This document shows positions 12,600 to 24,624 of a stretch of 64,000 nucleotides of DNA, piece after piece. The notes under the pieces were generated by a model. The model was given only the letters and a program-made list of their open reading frames with translations, searched no databases and had not been told where the DNA came from. Both the position numbers and the translations under genes were made by a program. Source of the stretch: Bryoerythrophyllum caledonicum (lineage: Eukaryota > Streptophyta > Bryopsida > Pottiales > Pottiaceae). How positions within the stretch are numbered: the first letter of the stretch is position 1; each line of letters starts with the position of its first letter. Location: the NCBI GenBank assembly GCA_963971425.1, contig OZ020524.1, forward strand, positions 2,823,773 through 2,887,772, in the 5' to 3' direction.

Positions 12600-12836
12600 T
12601 TGAATCAAGCGGTGCGTGGGGCGCAACGACCGGAACACAACCATGTTCAGGAACGAGTTGAAGAAGGGGCAGGGGATGAAGTTAATCACGACCTTTTTCC
12701 ACCATTCAATCCACAATCTCGTAACAATTGTGGACAATTTGTAGCCTTAAGCGTTGATAGAGCTGAGGTTGAAGGTGGTGTACTGTTCTATGTAGGGAAG
12801 GTGATTGAAGATGGGATAAATCAAAGGAGTCATTAG
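12600..12836 (+). pseudogene. Possible TE-derived coding relic (78 codons)
   Basis: The reading frame ends NNCGQFVALSVDRAEVEGGVL followed by FYVGKVIEDG. That pattern is reminiscent of segments in plant TE proteins, but I cannot name a family. It lies isolated in AT-rich DNA with no recognisable continuation. It may be chance. Confidence 0.2.
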
Positions 12837-14794
12837 ATAAAGGTTTGTTGGTAGTGGCCCATCATGCGAGGCGAAAATGTTGACAAAACAAGGTGCACCG
12901 CACAACGGTATGCAAATTGCATGGATACATTCTAGGAGTCCTCATGTGGACCCACAGCTGGATAGAGAATGAGGCATGCAATTTTGTATGGATAGAGAAA
13001 GAACGATGACTCGCGCTTTCCGGACGAAAAGGCAAAACGTATTCGGATCGCAAGTTGAAAGCAAGATTTGAATCCTTCGGTCCGCTAAGGCTTACATATT
13101 AGAATATATTGCAATGCAAACCGAAGCAATTGACAACTACCAGTTGCAAGCAGCCTTGAATGATATGTAGTAGAGGAAGATACTACAATGAGTGTATGGT
13201 AATTGGTAATTGGCATGTAGGGTATGTGCAAGAGTAGTATATTGTAAGGGTAATGTAAGACGTTTGGTGACAAATTACCAATAAATCCGAGAGGTTTTTC
13301 CCATTGATTGATTACATCACCAAGTACAAGAATATACGCATTATATTAATTTCCTTCCTCTTATGTATCATGTTCTATATGTAATATATTCATATCGATT
13401 GGCATTTATTGTATAGTATTCAAGTTTACGTAATTGCATATTTTGTACAGTACTTGACAAGCTTCTTTCCAAAAACTTAATGCTGAATATGAAACAAATA
13501 TTCATCAAATTCTAACCAAGTTCCATATTCAATTTGTCAAAAATGCCAGAAAAAAACTTGTTGAATTAATATTTCTGGTTATACGGAAAATTGGTCCTAG
13601 ATCTTAAATTTTATTTCTAAAAACAAGAATTAAAAAAAAACAAATTGGATTTTTTCAACGCATTGGCCGCCATTGTTACTAAGTGCACTTTTAAAAGGCC
13701 AAGTGCATAATTGCTTAATCGCGTGTTTCTATTGACTCTCCAATTCTTCAATTTTTCCTTGGCCCGTCAATTATGACAAGGGTTCCACTTATATTAACAT
13801 AACATTTTACTTTTGAATGTGTTAAATCTCATCCGCATGAAATCTGTAAAGAGTTAAGTTGTGAAATTTGAAGAAAAGATTTATGTACACATTATAGGTA
13901 CACTCTACAAAAATCGGAGTTATCGAACTCATTGCAAAGCTAGGAATACATTGCAAAATACATCAAATACACTGATATACAATGAATACCTACAAATACC
14001 ATGCCACATACTATAATGTTGTATTTCATACACATGCAAAATGATTTTGGTCTTAAACTTTGATTGAAATTCTTCTCTACAAGACTCTTCATTGTTTTGT
14101 GATTGTAGATCTCTTTCAACCCATTCAAAAGTTCCATTTTGATTTGTATAAGTTTTGGAACATTTTTATATACAATCAAGTAGAGATTAGTAAAAAACCC
14201 TCAATAAACATGTATAATTGTTTACTTCACACATGATATGTCAATGCAAAGCTATCAACCTAAGTTACTATGAACTTCTTTCAGTCAAAGTATGAATTTT
14301 CTTGCAAGAATCTACTCATTGACAAAGCAGTACACCCTTCAAAATCCACCACCAATATATAGTAATTTTAAACTCAATAATCTATACCATCAACTGTTGG
14401 ATGGTACGCAAATTTTCTCCAAAGTTCAGGTTGTGGGTCGAGTTAAAATTTTAAGTTTAGATACTAAATTTAGGCATTCTATATCCATCAAAGTTAGAAA
14501 AAATCATCACAAATCTTGATTTTGCAAAAACATGCTCGAGGCACTAAAGGGCTAAACATCCCAATGTGCAGCAACTCTGACATTGGAACTCTGTATTGGA
14601 ACTCGATAAGGCTTAGATAATGAAATAACCTCCAAATGAAAAATTTCTTCAATCTAAAATCAAAAGGTGTATAAATTTTAATACATTGTTTGTACTCTAC
14701 AGAGTAAAGTACGTGACAATACATATAGTTCGAAGACGTCGTCCCCAAAATGTCCCAAGACGTTCCACCAATGGCAAGGCACTGTTTGGATGAT
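12837..14794. other. AT-rich intergenic DNA
   Basis: Contains the right arm of the distant inverted repeat (13697-13728). No coding signal found on either strand. Confidence 0.4.
13697..13728 (-). repeat. Right arm of the distant inverted repeat (partner 9292-9323)
   Basis: Reverse complement of 9292-9323 with one mismatch. Similarity fades outside the 32 nt. Confidence 0.7.
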
Positions 14795-14866
14795 ACGACG
14801 ACGAGGACGACGACAAGGACGATGACAAGCGCGACGACAAGGATGACGACGACGACGACGAGGATG
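14795..14866 (+). repeat. Degenerate GAC-trinucleotide repeat
   Basis: Runs of GAC with GAG, AAG and GAT interruptions. They generate Ser-rich or Arg-rich open frames on the minus strand that I regard as artefacts. Confidence 0.8.
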
Positions 14867-15786
14867 CTCTCTCTCCGATGTGAATAAACGCCATAGATCG
14901 CAAGCCCACCGCATCTCTCTTCGAGATTGTGAACACAGGACCTTCGCACACGCTCTGCGAAGATATTTCTGCCTTGCAAAACTCAGCAATAAGCAGACGC
15001 ACATGAGCCCCCGAGCGCATCCTAGTGGGGCTTAGACGGAATGTGGTGGGCCGCACCTACGGAGTGCCCGAGATTTGAAAACCCAGCTGCCCCAAAACTT
15101 CAAATCAAAAAAGTTACGAAAGATATGAAACATGGTATGAAAGTTACCTAAAAGTTACACAAAGTTAGGAAAAGTGATATGAAAAGTACCCAAAAGTGAT
15201 TTCCATGGGTTGTTTTTACTTGTGCGGACGGAGGAGGGTGCAAAGCTGATGAGTTGTGGCAGCTGGCACATCGGGCCTGGTGGGCTGGGGGCGCAGGTCC
15301 GAGAAAGGCGGGTTGGGCCCAACGATTTTCTTAAGATAAACCTAGGTAGTGCGAGTGGCTACCATTCATTTCAGTGTGGAATAAATCCTAGCGATTTTTT
15401 CTTGATATTAGTAAGAAAATTTGGCTCCTAGATTGATTTTGGAATTACAATTTTTTTTACATATTCTTGTGCAACATGTAAGCAATTTGGCTCCCTGACT
15501 GTTTTCATGACACCACTTTTGGGTGCTTCAATAAACACATGTTCTCTTCTCTGGCGATGTTTATGAAAATTGATGTGCCATTGTGGCGACATGTTAGAAA
15601 CATGATGCACACATTATGCAACACAACCATGATACAAATGAAGCATGACATAAATCCAAGCATCATACTAAGACAAACACGACAACACGATAGACATGAA
15701 TCAGTCCAAAATAGTTCAGAGTTACTCAAACACAACAACATGTACAAAGACAACAATGTGTAAAAAGATGACATAATCACTTACTA
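14867..15786. other. Intergenic DNA, no gene seen
   Basis: Open frames here are short and match no family I recognise. Confidence 0.4.
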
Positions 15787-15789
15787 TCT

Positions 15790-15843
15790 GGGGAATTGAA
15801 CCCCGGCCAAGAAGGCCCTACCCATTACAGTAGCCAATCCCCC
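15790..15843 (-). repeat. tRNA-derived relic (SINE-like head)
   Basis: On the minus strand the text contains GGGGTTCAATTCCCC, a good T-arm/B-box, preceded at a tRNA-like distance by GGATTGGCTACTGTAATGGG, a weak A-box/D-arm. The sequence does not fold into a complete tRNA with a credible anticodon arm, so I call a tRNA-derived repeat fragment. Confidence 0.4.
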
Positions 15844-15926
15844 CCACCCCACACCCAGTTAGTATACTTGTTCACGAAATCTCAAGCATCAAACACTTGC
15901 CGTCATCATGGAAACAAAGCTAAAGA

Positions 15927-18805
15927 TTACAGTCCAACACCTACTCGTTGACGAGATTCCCTTGAGTGTGTGATTGCTGCCACATAAAAAAAAGAATCCT
16001 GCGAATAGAAAGGTTGAACAAATAGTATAACACAAGTATCCAGATGACCGCCCAAGCGGTTGCGGACTTTTGACTCTATGAAGCCAAGTGTGGAGAATGT
16101 CCACTCATCATCCACGTTGCCCAGCACAACACATATGGCAATGTTTGCGAGTTTAAAAAACTCGGACAAGCGGCTAAGCATAAGATTGCTCTGTCCCACC
16201 TTCTCCCATAACTTGGTAACCGGATCCCTATCATGCGGTTCCTCCATTGCAGCACGGCAATTGGATTTCATTGTCAACTTGAACAAGCTTGTCTGCAGCC
16301 CAAGTGACCGGACATCCAAGAGGGGATCCACTTAAAGAATCTCAAGTTTGTCTTTGGTCCCCCGATTTACATGTCTTATCACACAGAAGTGATGCCGTAA
16401 GGTCTTCATGTGAAGACTAAAAAGCTCATCAGAGTTCTGCTGCAACCAAAACTGAGAGAAGATTATAGACAAAGCATTCATTACATTGAAATCAGGAAAG
16501 CGCTTCTCCAACTTGGATATCAACATTTCGGCAGCATCCTTACATTGACCCTTCACCGAGGTAACCACCTGAGACAAATCAGAACAACTAAGAGAGAGCT
16601 TTTCCCCTGAAACAATAGACAACATGTGTGTAGCATAAGTATGCTCGTTTATCCAAAATCCCAAGCTTTCCAAACTGTCATTCAAATCAACCACCTACTC
16701 TTGCGCAATGGCGTACGAGTGATCGTCAATCACATCACAAAACATCTGAAAATGTTGCCTCCGGTACGATGAGTCGGAATCTACGTACATCATGTACAAC
16801 TCCGCTTGGCAGATCTTCACAGCCGCTACATAATCACTTACAAAAACGTGAGATAACTGAGCAAATTTCATCAAGGTGTTCACAGACTCTAGCAATGGCA
16901 TGATGCATGGTAAAGCAAACAAAGTTGAGACATCACACAACAAGTCACAAGTTAGTTTCGCAGACTCCCTAGCGGCTGCCTGCTTTGTTGTGAGGGCAGG
17001 CTCTTTCAATGCCGCATCTTCAACACCATATTCGTTAATTTGGAAGATTTTCAATCTCTGAATTTAATGATAGTTTAGGTCGAGTCGACCTAAAGTGTAC
17101 CCACATATTAGGTACTTCACTGAAACTGGACAAAACAACTAATCGTCTAAATATTCAAATGGCCATAACTTACTCAGATTTTGTTCAAATTGGGTATATG
17201 ATGTGTTTTTTGACATTTACAAAAAAAAATAGATGTCAAACAACACCTCATATGCCCAATTTGGACAAAATGTGAGTAAGTTATGGCCATTTGAAAATTT
17301 AGACAATTGGTTGTTTTGTCCAGTTTCAGTGATGCACTCAATCTGTGGGTACAGTTTAGGTCGACTGGACCTAAACTATATTTTCCCAAAATCATGGAAT
17401 TTTCCCATTATAACGAATATGGTGTTCTTCGCACATCTTCACTATCAAGGTTTTGTATTCCCCCATTACTCGTCTAAGTGGCTCAAGAAGTGATATCCAA
17501 CGTGTCTTCACGTATTTGAACATTCTCAAACCCTCTGTTTCCACAATGTCAGCAAGTTTTTGAAACTCAAGGTGCTTCTTTGAACTGGTATTGAAGTACG
17601 CGTATATGGCTTGGCAAAGCGATTCAAATTTAGCTACAATTGGCAGATTGGAGAGCGGCTCCACTGCCAAATTGGTGCGATGCGCCATGCAATGCACCCC
17701 CACCATGAAAGGAACAATCTGCTTCTTCAACTGCGTTGTCATGCCGGATTTAGATCCCTGGAAAACGGAAACACCATCTACACCAAAGCACACAAATTTC
17801 TCTGCTATTTCTTTTACATCCAGCCCTCCATGGTAAGTTAAATTAGACACAATAGCTTCCTTCACAACATGAGCACCATTCCCTTGAACTAGACGTTGTA
17901 ATGCCAATAACATGCTGCATCTTGTAAATCCAATGACCACATACATATGAACAGAGAGCCAACTCTCATGGTTGATAGTGGTTACCTCGTCTGCTGAAAT
18001 TGAAAAGAAGGAAGCCTTACGTATGGTTTTTTTTGTGTGCTCAGAAAGTATGTACGCCATGCTGTCCACCATGCCCCATCCAGTAGTTGAGCTTCAATGC
18101 TTGCGAGGGCAGTCAGGCACCGCCAGTTGTTGCAACAACACGCAAGACGACTCGAAGTCCGTCATTGGTCATCCCTGGCTACGAAGCCAAAACAAAACCC
18201 GGAACTGCACCAACTTCGTATTCTTTTCAGGAGTCGCTCCTTCAATCACTTGTTGGGCGATAGTTTCCGTACCTCCTCTTGCAAAAAAATATGCGCTCAT
18301 TTTTTACGTGCTGGCAGGTTGCTAAGAAGTAGTGATCTCCTTTCTTGATTTTCCCAAAATCAATGAGTGCCTTCCTCCTCCCAGCATGCTTCCAAAGGGA
18401 GTCAAGCTTTGGCACAAGAAGCTTCTCCCGGCCCTCTACCTCCGAGCAAACCTAACATTGCACCTAGCAAACACGCCCGTCACAGCCCAACACCGACTCC
18501 GCCCACGGTAGGCGTGCAACCCAGCTATCTTGAAAGTGGCGATTGTGTTCATAGCTTTGCTGCCTGCGCCACGCGGCCTCGATCATGGAACTTCCAATGG
18601 CTGCGTCAAGAATCTGCACATCAAAGTCTGAACTGGCGGATGGTTTAGCCTTCTTTGTGAGAACAATCACGCGGTTTGCAGAAGCGACCTCCTCCGCCTC
18701 GGTAGTCTCTGAACCCTCGCTCCACACCTGGACACCCTCTAAGCCTTCTACCATTGTCTCCAAACTATCTCTCGGCACTCTTCCATCATACCAGAATTTA
18801 GACAA
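15927..18805 (-). pseudogene. Decayed hAT-superfamily transposase (zinc-finger-862-like type)
   Basis: N-terminal remains are at 18464-18805 and 18300-18420 (KLDSLWKHAGRRKALIDFGK). The catalytic-domain part (18072-17431) contains FFSISADEVTTINHESWLSV, GVDGVSVFQGSKSGM and VHCMAHRTNLAVEPL. The C-terminal part (17017-15930) contains NVDDEWTFSTLGFIESKV, like the hAT dimerisation region. The frame is interrupted by a MITE (17022-17426), a UAG at 16695-16697 and a UAA at 16332-16334. The segments on either side of both stops stay in one frame. The N-terminal third is also broken, with stops between 18072 and 18300. Terminal inverted repeats were not identified. Confidence 0.8.
17022..17426. mobile_element. 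Foldback MITE, copy 2, inserted in the hAT pseudogene
   Basis: Same termini (AACACCATATTCGTTA and its inverse) and internal palindromes as 5352-5751. CTTC at 17018-17021 and 17427-17430 is the 4-bp target duplication. Removing the element and one CTTC restores the reading frame across the hAT gene (...KMCEDAALKEP), which independently fixes the boundaries. Confidence 0.9.
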
Positions 18806-19583
18806 AGAAGACTGCAGCTTGGGAGCAATGCGGAAACCCTAAACACAACTAGGACATGCAATTCGGGAAAACAAAGACCAAGGTTTGGAAATTCCCTGGT
18901 TGTGAAGAGATTTATCATGACGATGGTGCCACAAACGCCGCTATCACGAACGCCCTCCATCGTGACACTGTCTTACTGCCAGTAGGAAAGCTCCCCCGCT
19001 GCTCTTGTCCAATGCGCGCCACACCTGCTGCCATCACGGGCGTCACAGTGCAATGCTCCAACGCGCGCCATCACCGCATTCACAGTGGATCCACTTGGCG
19101 ACAGACACTCCGGGATCGTCTCGCTTATGGCGAACTCTCGAATAACGAAGTGCTTCTGTCGGCAACCTGGTTCTAATCTTGGGTGCACTATTGCTGGCGA
19201 TGGCACGCAAGAATATGTAGGGTGTGGCGCGCGTTGGACAAGAGAAGGAGGGGAACAGGCTGCCGAGACGCGATAGGGGCGGCGCGCGACGGCGACAAGC
19301 AGCGCCACTACGGCGGGAGACAAGCTCACATCCTTTCAACCCTAAACCGTGAGTGGCACCTAGGGACCCCAAAACCATTCATTTTCAATGTGTCAAAATC
19401 GCCATGTCATTTATCAGGTAACTTTCTGGCGAAAATTCGCCGAAAAAAAAATCGCTGGTTGGGCCCCGAGATATCCCCTACGAACTTGATGTGCGTGTGC
19501 CTAAATTGTGCTTTGGTGTCTCGGGGCGTTATCAGTTGGCCGCTGCAGCTGCACTAGCGCTTGCAATTCGAGCTCGCGCAGCC
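18806..19583. other. Upstream region of the HCF106 gene
   Basis: Mixed GC-rich sequence without a recognisable gene. The last few hundred bases should hold the promoter and 5' UTR of the gene starting at 19584. I cannot point to a TATA box. Confidence 0.35.
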
Positions 19584-21642
19584 ATGGCGACCATGGCCGG
19601 AGTCGTGGTGTGCTCCAAGGCCCCGCTGCTGCTGCAGCCCAGAGCCGCGCTCTTCTCTCGCACCACCACCTCCTCGCGTCTTCACTCTCTCCGCCTCAGG
19701 ATGCGGGCCACAGCGCTGAGGTCCGCCTCGTCGTCCTTCCAGGGCCGCCTCTGCCTCGCCCTCACATGCCCTCCTCCTACAGGTGCTTACCAATTCGCCT
19801 TCGTTGTTCTTACCCTAAACCCTGAGAATTGGGGTTTTTGAGGTCAGGGTTTTGGAGTTGCGGGGTTTTTTCTTTCTTTCTTCTGAGAGATGTTTGTTGT
19901 TGCCAGGGAAGGCGAGGAGGACGACGGGAGTGCAGGCGTCGTTGTTGGGAGTTGGCGCACCGGAAGCGCTGGTGATTGGCGTGGTGGCGTTGCTCGTTTT
20001 CGGGCCCAAGGGACTTGCAGAGGTATTATTCAAGCAACGTGCATTTTTGTTTTCCCCATGTGAAGATTGGTTGCGAAGATTAGGGGTGAATTGAGGCGGT
20101 GGCGATAACTCCTTGTCGTTGTTGTTTTCCTCGGCATTCTATGGATTTGGAGGATGCATCGAGGTAGAGGAATTCATGGGAGGCAGATTCTCTCGTGGTG
20201 GTATTTGTAATGAAGTTGAAGTCTCTGAGTTAGTGTTTACAGGGATTGATAGAGGTTTCAGCTTTTGATCCGATTGTCAGTTGGTGATTGAATGTCTAAG
20301 AGCTTCTAGTTTTTCACAAAGCCACGCAAACATATGAGGTAGTGAATTGAGAATGACATCTTGGAACAATGAGCTGTGGGTGCAGGTTGCTCGCACTTTG
20401 GGCAAGTCATTGCGGGCATTCCAGCCGACCATTAAGGAGCTGCAGGTACCTAATTACTGATTGCTTCTCCTTTTGATGTTCTTTGACACTTTTATGTATG
20501 AAAATTCAGGAAGACAAGGGGTAAATTTTGTTTCTTGTTGAGTGATCCCAAACCGAAACTCTTTTTGGTTGTTTGTGATGTGAGAAGCCTGCCTGCATTA
20601 AAAGTCGTCGTGTTTCATCATCTGAAGAGGTGGATTGTTTGTGACAGCAAGTTTCTAGGGAGTTCAAGGCCACTTTGGAGCAAGAAATAGGTCTGGATGA
20701 GTTGCGGAACCCTTCCCCTTACGATTCCCCGCCCACTTCAACTCCATCTCGCCCCAACTCTACCTCCATGCCCACTACCCTCTCTGCCACTGAGGCGCCT
20801 CCAGCAGCAGCAGCAGCACCTAAGACAGGTAAGGGCACTTATGAAACAACAAGAAGTACCCCCCTGATAGGTTTTCCCTAAAAATGCCTACTCGAGAGAT
20901 TATGAACCTTCTCCTCAAATAAGGTCTCATTTATGGTTTTTTCTTGGACTTTCGTCAGAGGAGTCTCCTGCTCCACCCAAGCCTTATACGACCGAGGATT
21001 ATATGCGGGTGACAGAGGAACAGGCAAAGGGTCTTGTGTCAGAGGAGCAGCGGAAAGGTATTGAATTGTTTTCAGCATTTTGGATGTGTGTAGATGTATT
21101 GGATGTCCGAGAATGTGATCATACTGATATTTAGTTAGCCTGCACGAGTGCTTTGTTTTGGAATCCGTTAGTTTTGTTAGCTGGAAGAGTGAATCTTCGC
21201 AATTTGTTTTAAGTGCCACAACGAATTTTATTGCGTATGTTGCATGGACAGTCTATGGAGTCCATTCACTATACATTGGCAGTTCTCAACGTCTAGAAGG
21301 AGGGACAGGCGGCTGATATGCATGATGGCTCCCTCCTACTTAATAAGGATACTGCTTGAAATACCACCAATCTCTTAGTAACTTTTAAGAGTGAGGAAAG
21401 AGTGTTCTTATTGAAACTGTGGGTGACTTTACAAATAGCTCTAATATCTCCATGATTCTCACTTTTGTGTGGGATCTTATTATTTGTCAGCGGCTGAAGC
21501 TGCTGCTTGGGGAGGCGCTCCTCCTGTGAAGCCTGTGGCAGAGACCTCCAGTGAAGCAGGTCAAGCAGAGACGTCAGTAGTAGGAAGCACACCGACTGAG
21601 CCATTAGAAAAATCCAGCGACAACGGCAGCCCAAAGGATTAG
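19584..21642 (+). CDS. HCF106: Chloroplast Sec-independent translocase subunit HCF106/TatB, six exons
   Basis: A thylakoid-membrane subunit of the twin-arginine (cpTat) receptor that moves folded proteins into the lumen with cpTatC and Tha4. Exons 19584-19782, 19907-20022, 20386-20445, 20648-20828, 20959-21057, 21491-21642 join in phase to 807 nt (268 aa). Residues 1 to about 75 form a Ser/Arg-rich transit peptide (VVVCSKAPLL..., several RLxx motifs). Residues 77-105 hold the membrane hairpin: GVGAPEALVIGVVALLVFG then PKGLAE, with Glu86 before the helix and the FGPK hinge (98-101). The amphipathic helix VARTLGKSLRAFQPTIKELQ follows, then VSREFKATLEQEIGLDEL, typical of TatB rather than the shorter TatA/Tha4. 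The C-terminus is Pro/Ala/Ser-rich and low in complexity, as in other HCF106 proteins. All introns are GT-AG. Confidence 0.93.
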
Positions 21643-22550
21643 ATCAAGCGCTTGTAAGTAGTCGTAATTCTTAGTAGATCCAGGGATTTATTTTCATAGC
21701 AATGTAGTCCATTGAGTTGTGTATTATTTCGGATTTCTTCTGTAACAAAGTTTCTCTCCTCAAGGCTTTGTGGATTAGTAGCCACCTCAACTTCCAATCT
21801 CACCGAGCTTATGTGGAATTCTACATCCACAATCTGCTGACCAAGATAACTATCAAGAACGGCGCCATGGAAGTTGGTGCATACAAGAGAGAGGGGCAAG
21901 CATCAGTTCTCTTGGGAACCATGTCATCTGATTCGTTCCTGGACTTGTTTTGTTGTTAGTTTGGTGAGGAGGAAAAGTAGGTTGTTGATGAGACATTGTA
22001 AGCGAGTCTACCACATTAAAATTGCATCAAACATGTGAATGCATGGCACACTTCACTTCACTTTCCTGCACCTGAGTAGCGGACGTCCTTGAAATTGTCC
22101 TACAAATCCTAGACCCTTGAACAGAAACAGACCAAGGACTTGTGTAAAGAAGTGAGATCATCTTACAGCATCGACTTTGAAGACGTTGAATGCCTTCTCA
22201 GGAAGATACGCGAACGTGGTTCCGCTATTAAGAATCATCCCATGCTGTCCATCGAACACAGCTGTCCTACAACACAACATTGGGACAAGAGCTGCACAAA
22301 ACTGCAGTGAACAGAAGGTGAAGAGGATCCAAAGGACCGCAGAAAGTCGAGTTATGGTCTAGGATCTGGTCCAGGATTGGGGTTTGGGTACAGGTTTTGT
22401 AGGATCTCATGGTTTAGGTGTGATCAGTGTCTTTTTAATTTTTAATATATAGTTTTAAAGTGCTACAGTGGCGACACAAATTTTTCGGATGCCAAACATG
22501 TTTGTAAAGTAACATTTTTTTGGTGGTATAGAAGATGCTACCGTGTTTCA
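21643..22550. other. 3' UTR and downstream flank of HCF106
   Basis: The first few hundred bases probably form the 3' UTR; ATTAAAATTGCAT near 22015 could be a 3'-end signal. No further gene seen. Confidence 0.4.
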
Positions 22551-22949
22551 AGGCCGCCCGTTTGCTTGAATCATTTACTACTTCCCACAAAACAAGAGAT
22601 GCAACAGGGCCCAGGGCGAATTGGCCCCCTCATTGGTACTTACCCGAGGTGGGTCCCGTCATTATTGCATGGGGTCGTTTTTTTGGCCCTCTTATTTTGG
22701 GGGGTCTAGAGGCTTTTTTTGGATTTTTTTTGACAATTTGGGGCCCACGGCCATTGTTTACTTTTGAGGGCCCTCGCTATAAATAAGGCCCCATCCAAAA
22801 ACAAAATAGGGGCCAGGTTTGGCCCCACCACCTTGTGGCCCCCTCGGGTAAGTACCAATGAGGGGGTCAGTTCGCCCTGGGCTGCAACAGGAGGCCGCCC
22901 ATTTGCTTGAATCATTTACTACTTTCCACAAAACAAGAGATGCAACAGG
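22551..22949 (+). repeat. 58-bp tandem duplication split by a MITE
   Basis: Segment 22551-22608 (AGGCCGCCCGTTTGCTTG...) recurs as 22892-22949 with only a couple of mismatches. The MITE 22609-22882 lies between the copies. Confidence 0.85.
22609..22882. mobile_element. Mutator-like MITE, 274 bp
   Basis: About 40-bp terminal inverted repeats (GCCCAGGGCGAA...TTGGTACTTACCCGAG and inverse) with 9-bp direct repeats TGCAACAGG at 22600-22608 and 22883-22891. Long inverted repeats plus 9-bp duplications fit Mutator-derived MITEs. No coding capacity. GGCCCC words are frequent inside. Confidence 0.85.
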
Positions 22950-23149
22950 AGACCAGGACCAACTGTTGGAGACACAACAAGAGGCAACATGATCCTACAC
23001 TCCATAGATACAAAGGAAAATGATTGCAAATAGACATGGCATACACTCAATTTTAGGAGAATACAAAGTAATTTTGCTTAAAACGTGACCACGGTAAAAA
23101 AATTAGCCATTAGGTGATATTTCAACATGTGTCATACTACTCACTACCA

Positions 23150-23278
23150 CCTCATTGCCACTCAGTGCCAGATATCTTCCACTACTTGCCGCTCATCGTC
23201 ACCTCACTACCGCTCACCACCGCACACCACCACTCACCACCACCTTTCCACCGCTCACCACCACTCACCACCACCTGA
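23150..23278 (+). repeat. CACC-rich simple repeat
   Basis: Imperfect reiteration of CTCACCACC-type words, best preserved at 23210-23275. Confidence 0.75.
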
Positions 23279-23859
23279 TCCACATTAATTTTGTGTCAAC
23301 AATTATGAAACATCTCACACTATTTTCTGGAGTACATAATTTGATGTGGATTCAAAATTGAGTTGGACCACTCTCATTTACGTATACAGGAACTAGTGCA
23401 AGTATTTTGAAATAATTTTGTCCACAATATATGCAGTGAACGGTGTAGTGTCAAGTAAGTGAATAGTATTCTGCATCGAACCTTGAGAAACTAATTATTG
23501 AGTTCTGGATCTAGCCTTGATTTAGATATCTTAACCCCTAAATGAAAAAAGTCCGGAGGTGGGCTTTTGCAAATTTCCGGCACATTCCGATGGTTGCCAT
23601 TTATATTTGCAATTCTAGAAATTTTGTACAAAGATGCAAGAAGACAAGAGGTACATGGAAATGTGATTTTTATTCTCATCGGATCTCTAAGATTTTTTTA
23701 CGTCATCTTAAAGAAAAAATTGTTGAGTGCGGGCACGTCGAGCAACTCCAAATTTTTTTGGTAGGCACTCTTTTAAATGTGAAATTTTCAATACTAGCAA
23801 ATAATATGATTTCCTTACTCACCGTCAAAAAAAATTCTTGTCTTTAGTGAATAATAGCA
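23279..23859. other. Intergenic DNA, no gene seen
   Basis: A 101-codon plus-strand frame (23542-23847) resembles nothing I know and has no neighbouring exon signals. Confidence 0.35.
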
Positions 23860-24430
23860 TTTTAACCCAAGTCAAACATTTCCACACAATGTCACACATT
23901 TTTGTGCAAGGTACCAAAAAATTCTTCTTTTTCACATAAAAATTTGAGATCTTCAAATTTTTCACTTTTTATTTTCCCTAAAATAATATGTGGTGTAAAT
24001 CTTCTTATTGATTGTTTGGGTTATCATTCTAAAACAAATAAAGTTTACAAAAAAATGAAACGGGGATAGGCAATTTTTGAACCTCTACTCCTTGCTCAAT
24101 CCTTTTGAATATGCTACATCCCTCCTCTACCTCTAAACACTGGTGTACAAGGAAATAACATCATGATTAATATGACGGTAATGAATCTAGACCTTGTGTA
24201 GTGTGAAACTTGACACCAAGTGAAGTCAAAGTCTGCTGATCCACTCAGTCCAAGGAAGAAAATGAATTGTTTTCTTTACTTCAAACACTATAATCTTTTA
24301 ACTTCTAAAAGCCCAAAGTCCCCAAACTTGTGTACATAGTACAAAACTTTTAACCCTAGCACGGATTGAAATATTTTTCTTCCTTACTGATTGCACTGAT
24401 TCAATAGTCTTGAACAAAGTTGTCTATAGA
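23860..24430 (+). repeat. Dispersed repeat family, copy 2
   Basis: Collinear with 11585-12010 (AAACATTTCCACACA..., TAGACCTTGTGTAGTG, CCAAGTGAAGTCAAAGTCT). Its 3' part (CCTTACTGATTGCACTGATT...) matches the copy at 63481-63770. Confidence 0.65.
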
Positions 24431-24624
24431 GACAGACTGGGGCCCAAAGGCAGCAGACGGATGAACAGTTGGACGGACAGCCAGGATAGACAACACTTTT
24501 TTGCGGACAATTTTGTGTAATTTTTAATTACGAACCCTAAATCGAATTTACAACTTACCTCCTCGTAAAAGAAATGTGCCGATACGTCATACTACTTTCC
24601 ATGTCACGTCATAGGACCGAGCGC

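Noticed and set aside
14494-15056. Ser- and Arg-rich minus-strand frames
   Set aside because: Produced by the GAC trinucleotide repeat; no domain and no splice-compatible neighbours.
23542-23847. Small basic protein of 101 codons
   Set aside because: No family resemblance, AT-rich surroundings, no supporting exon or promoter signal.
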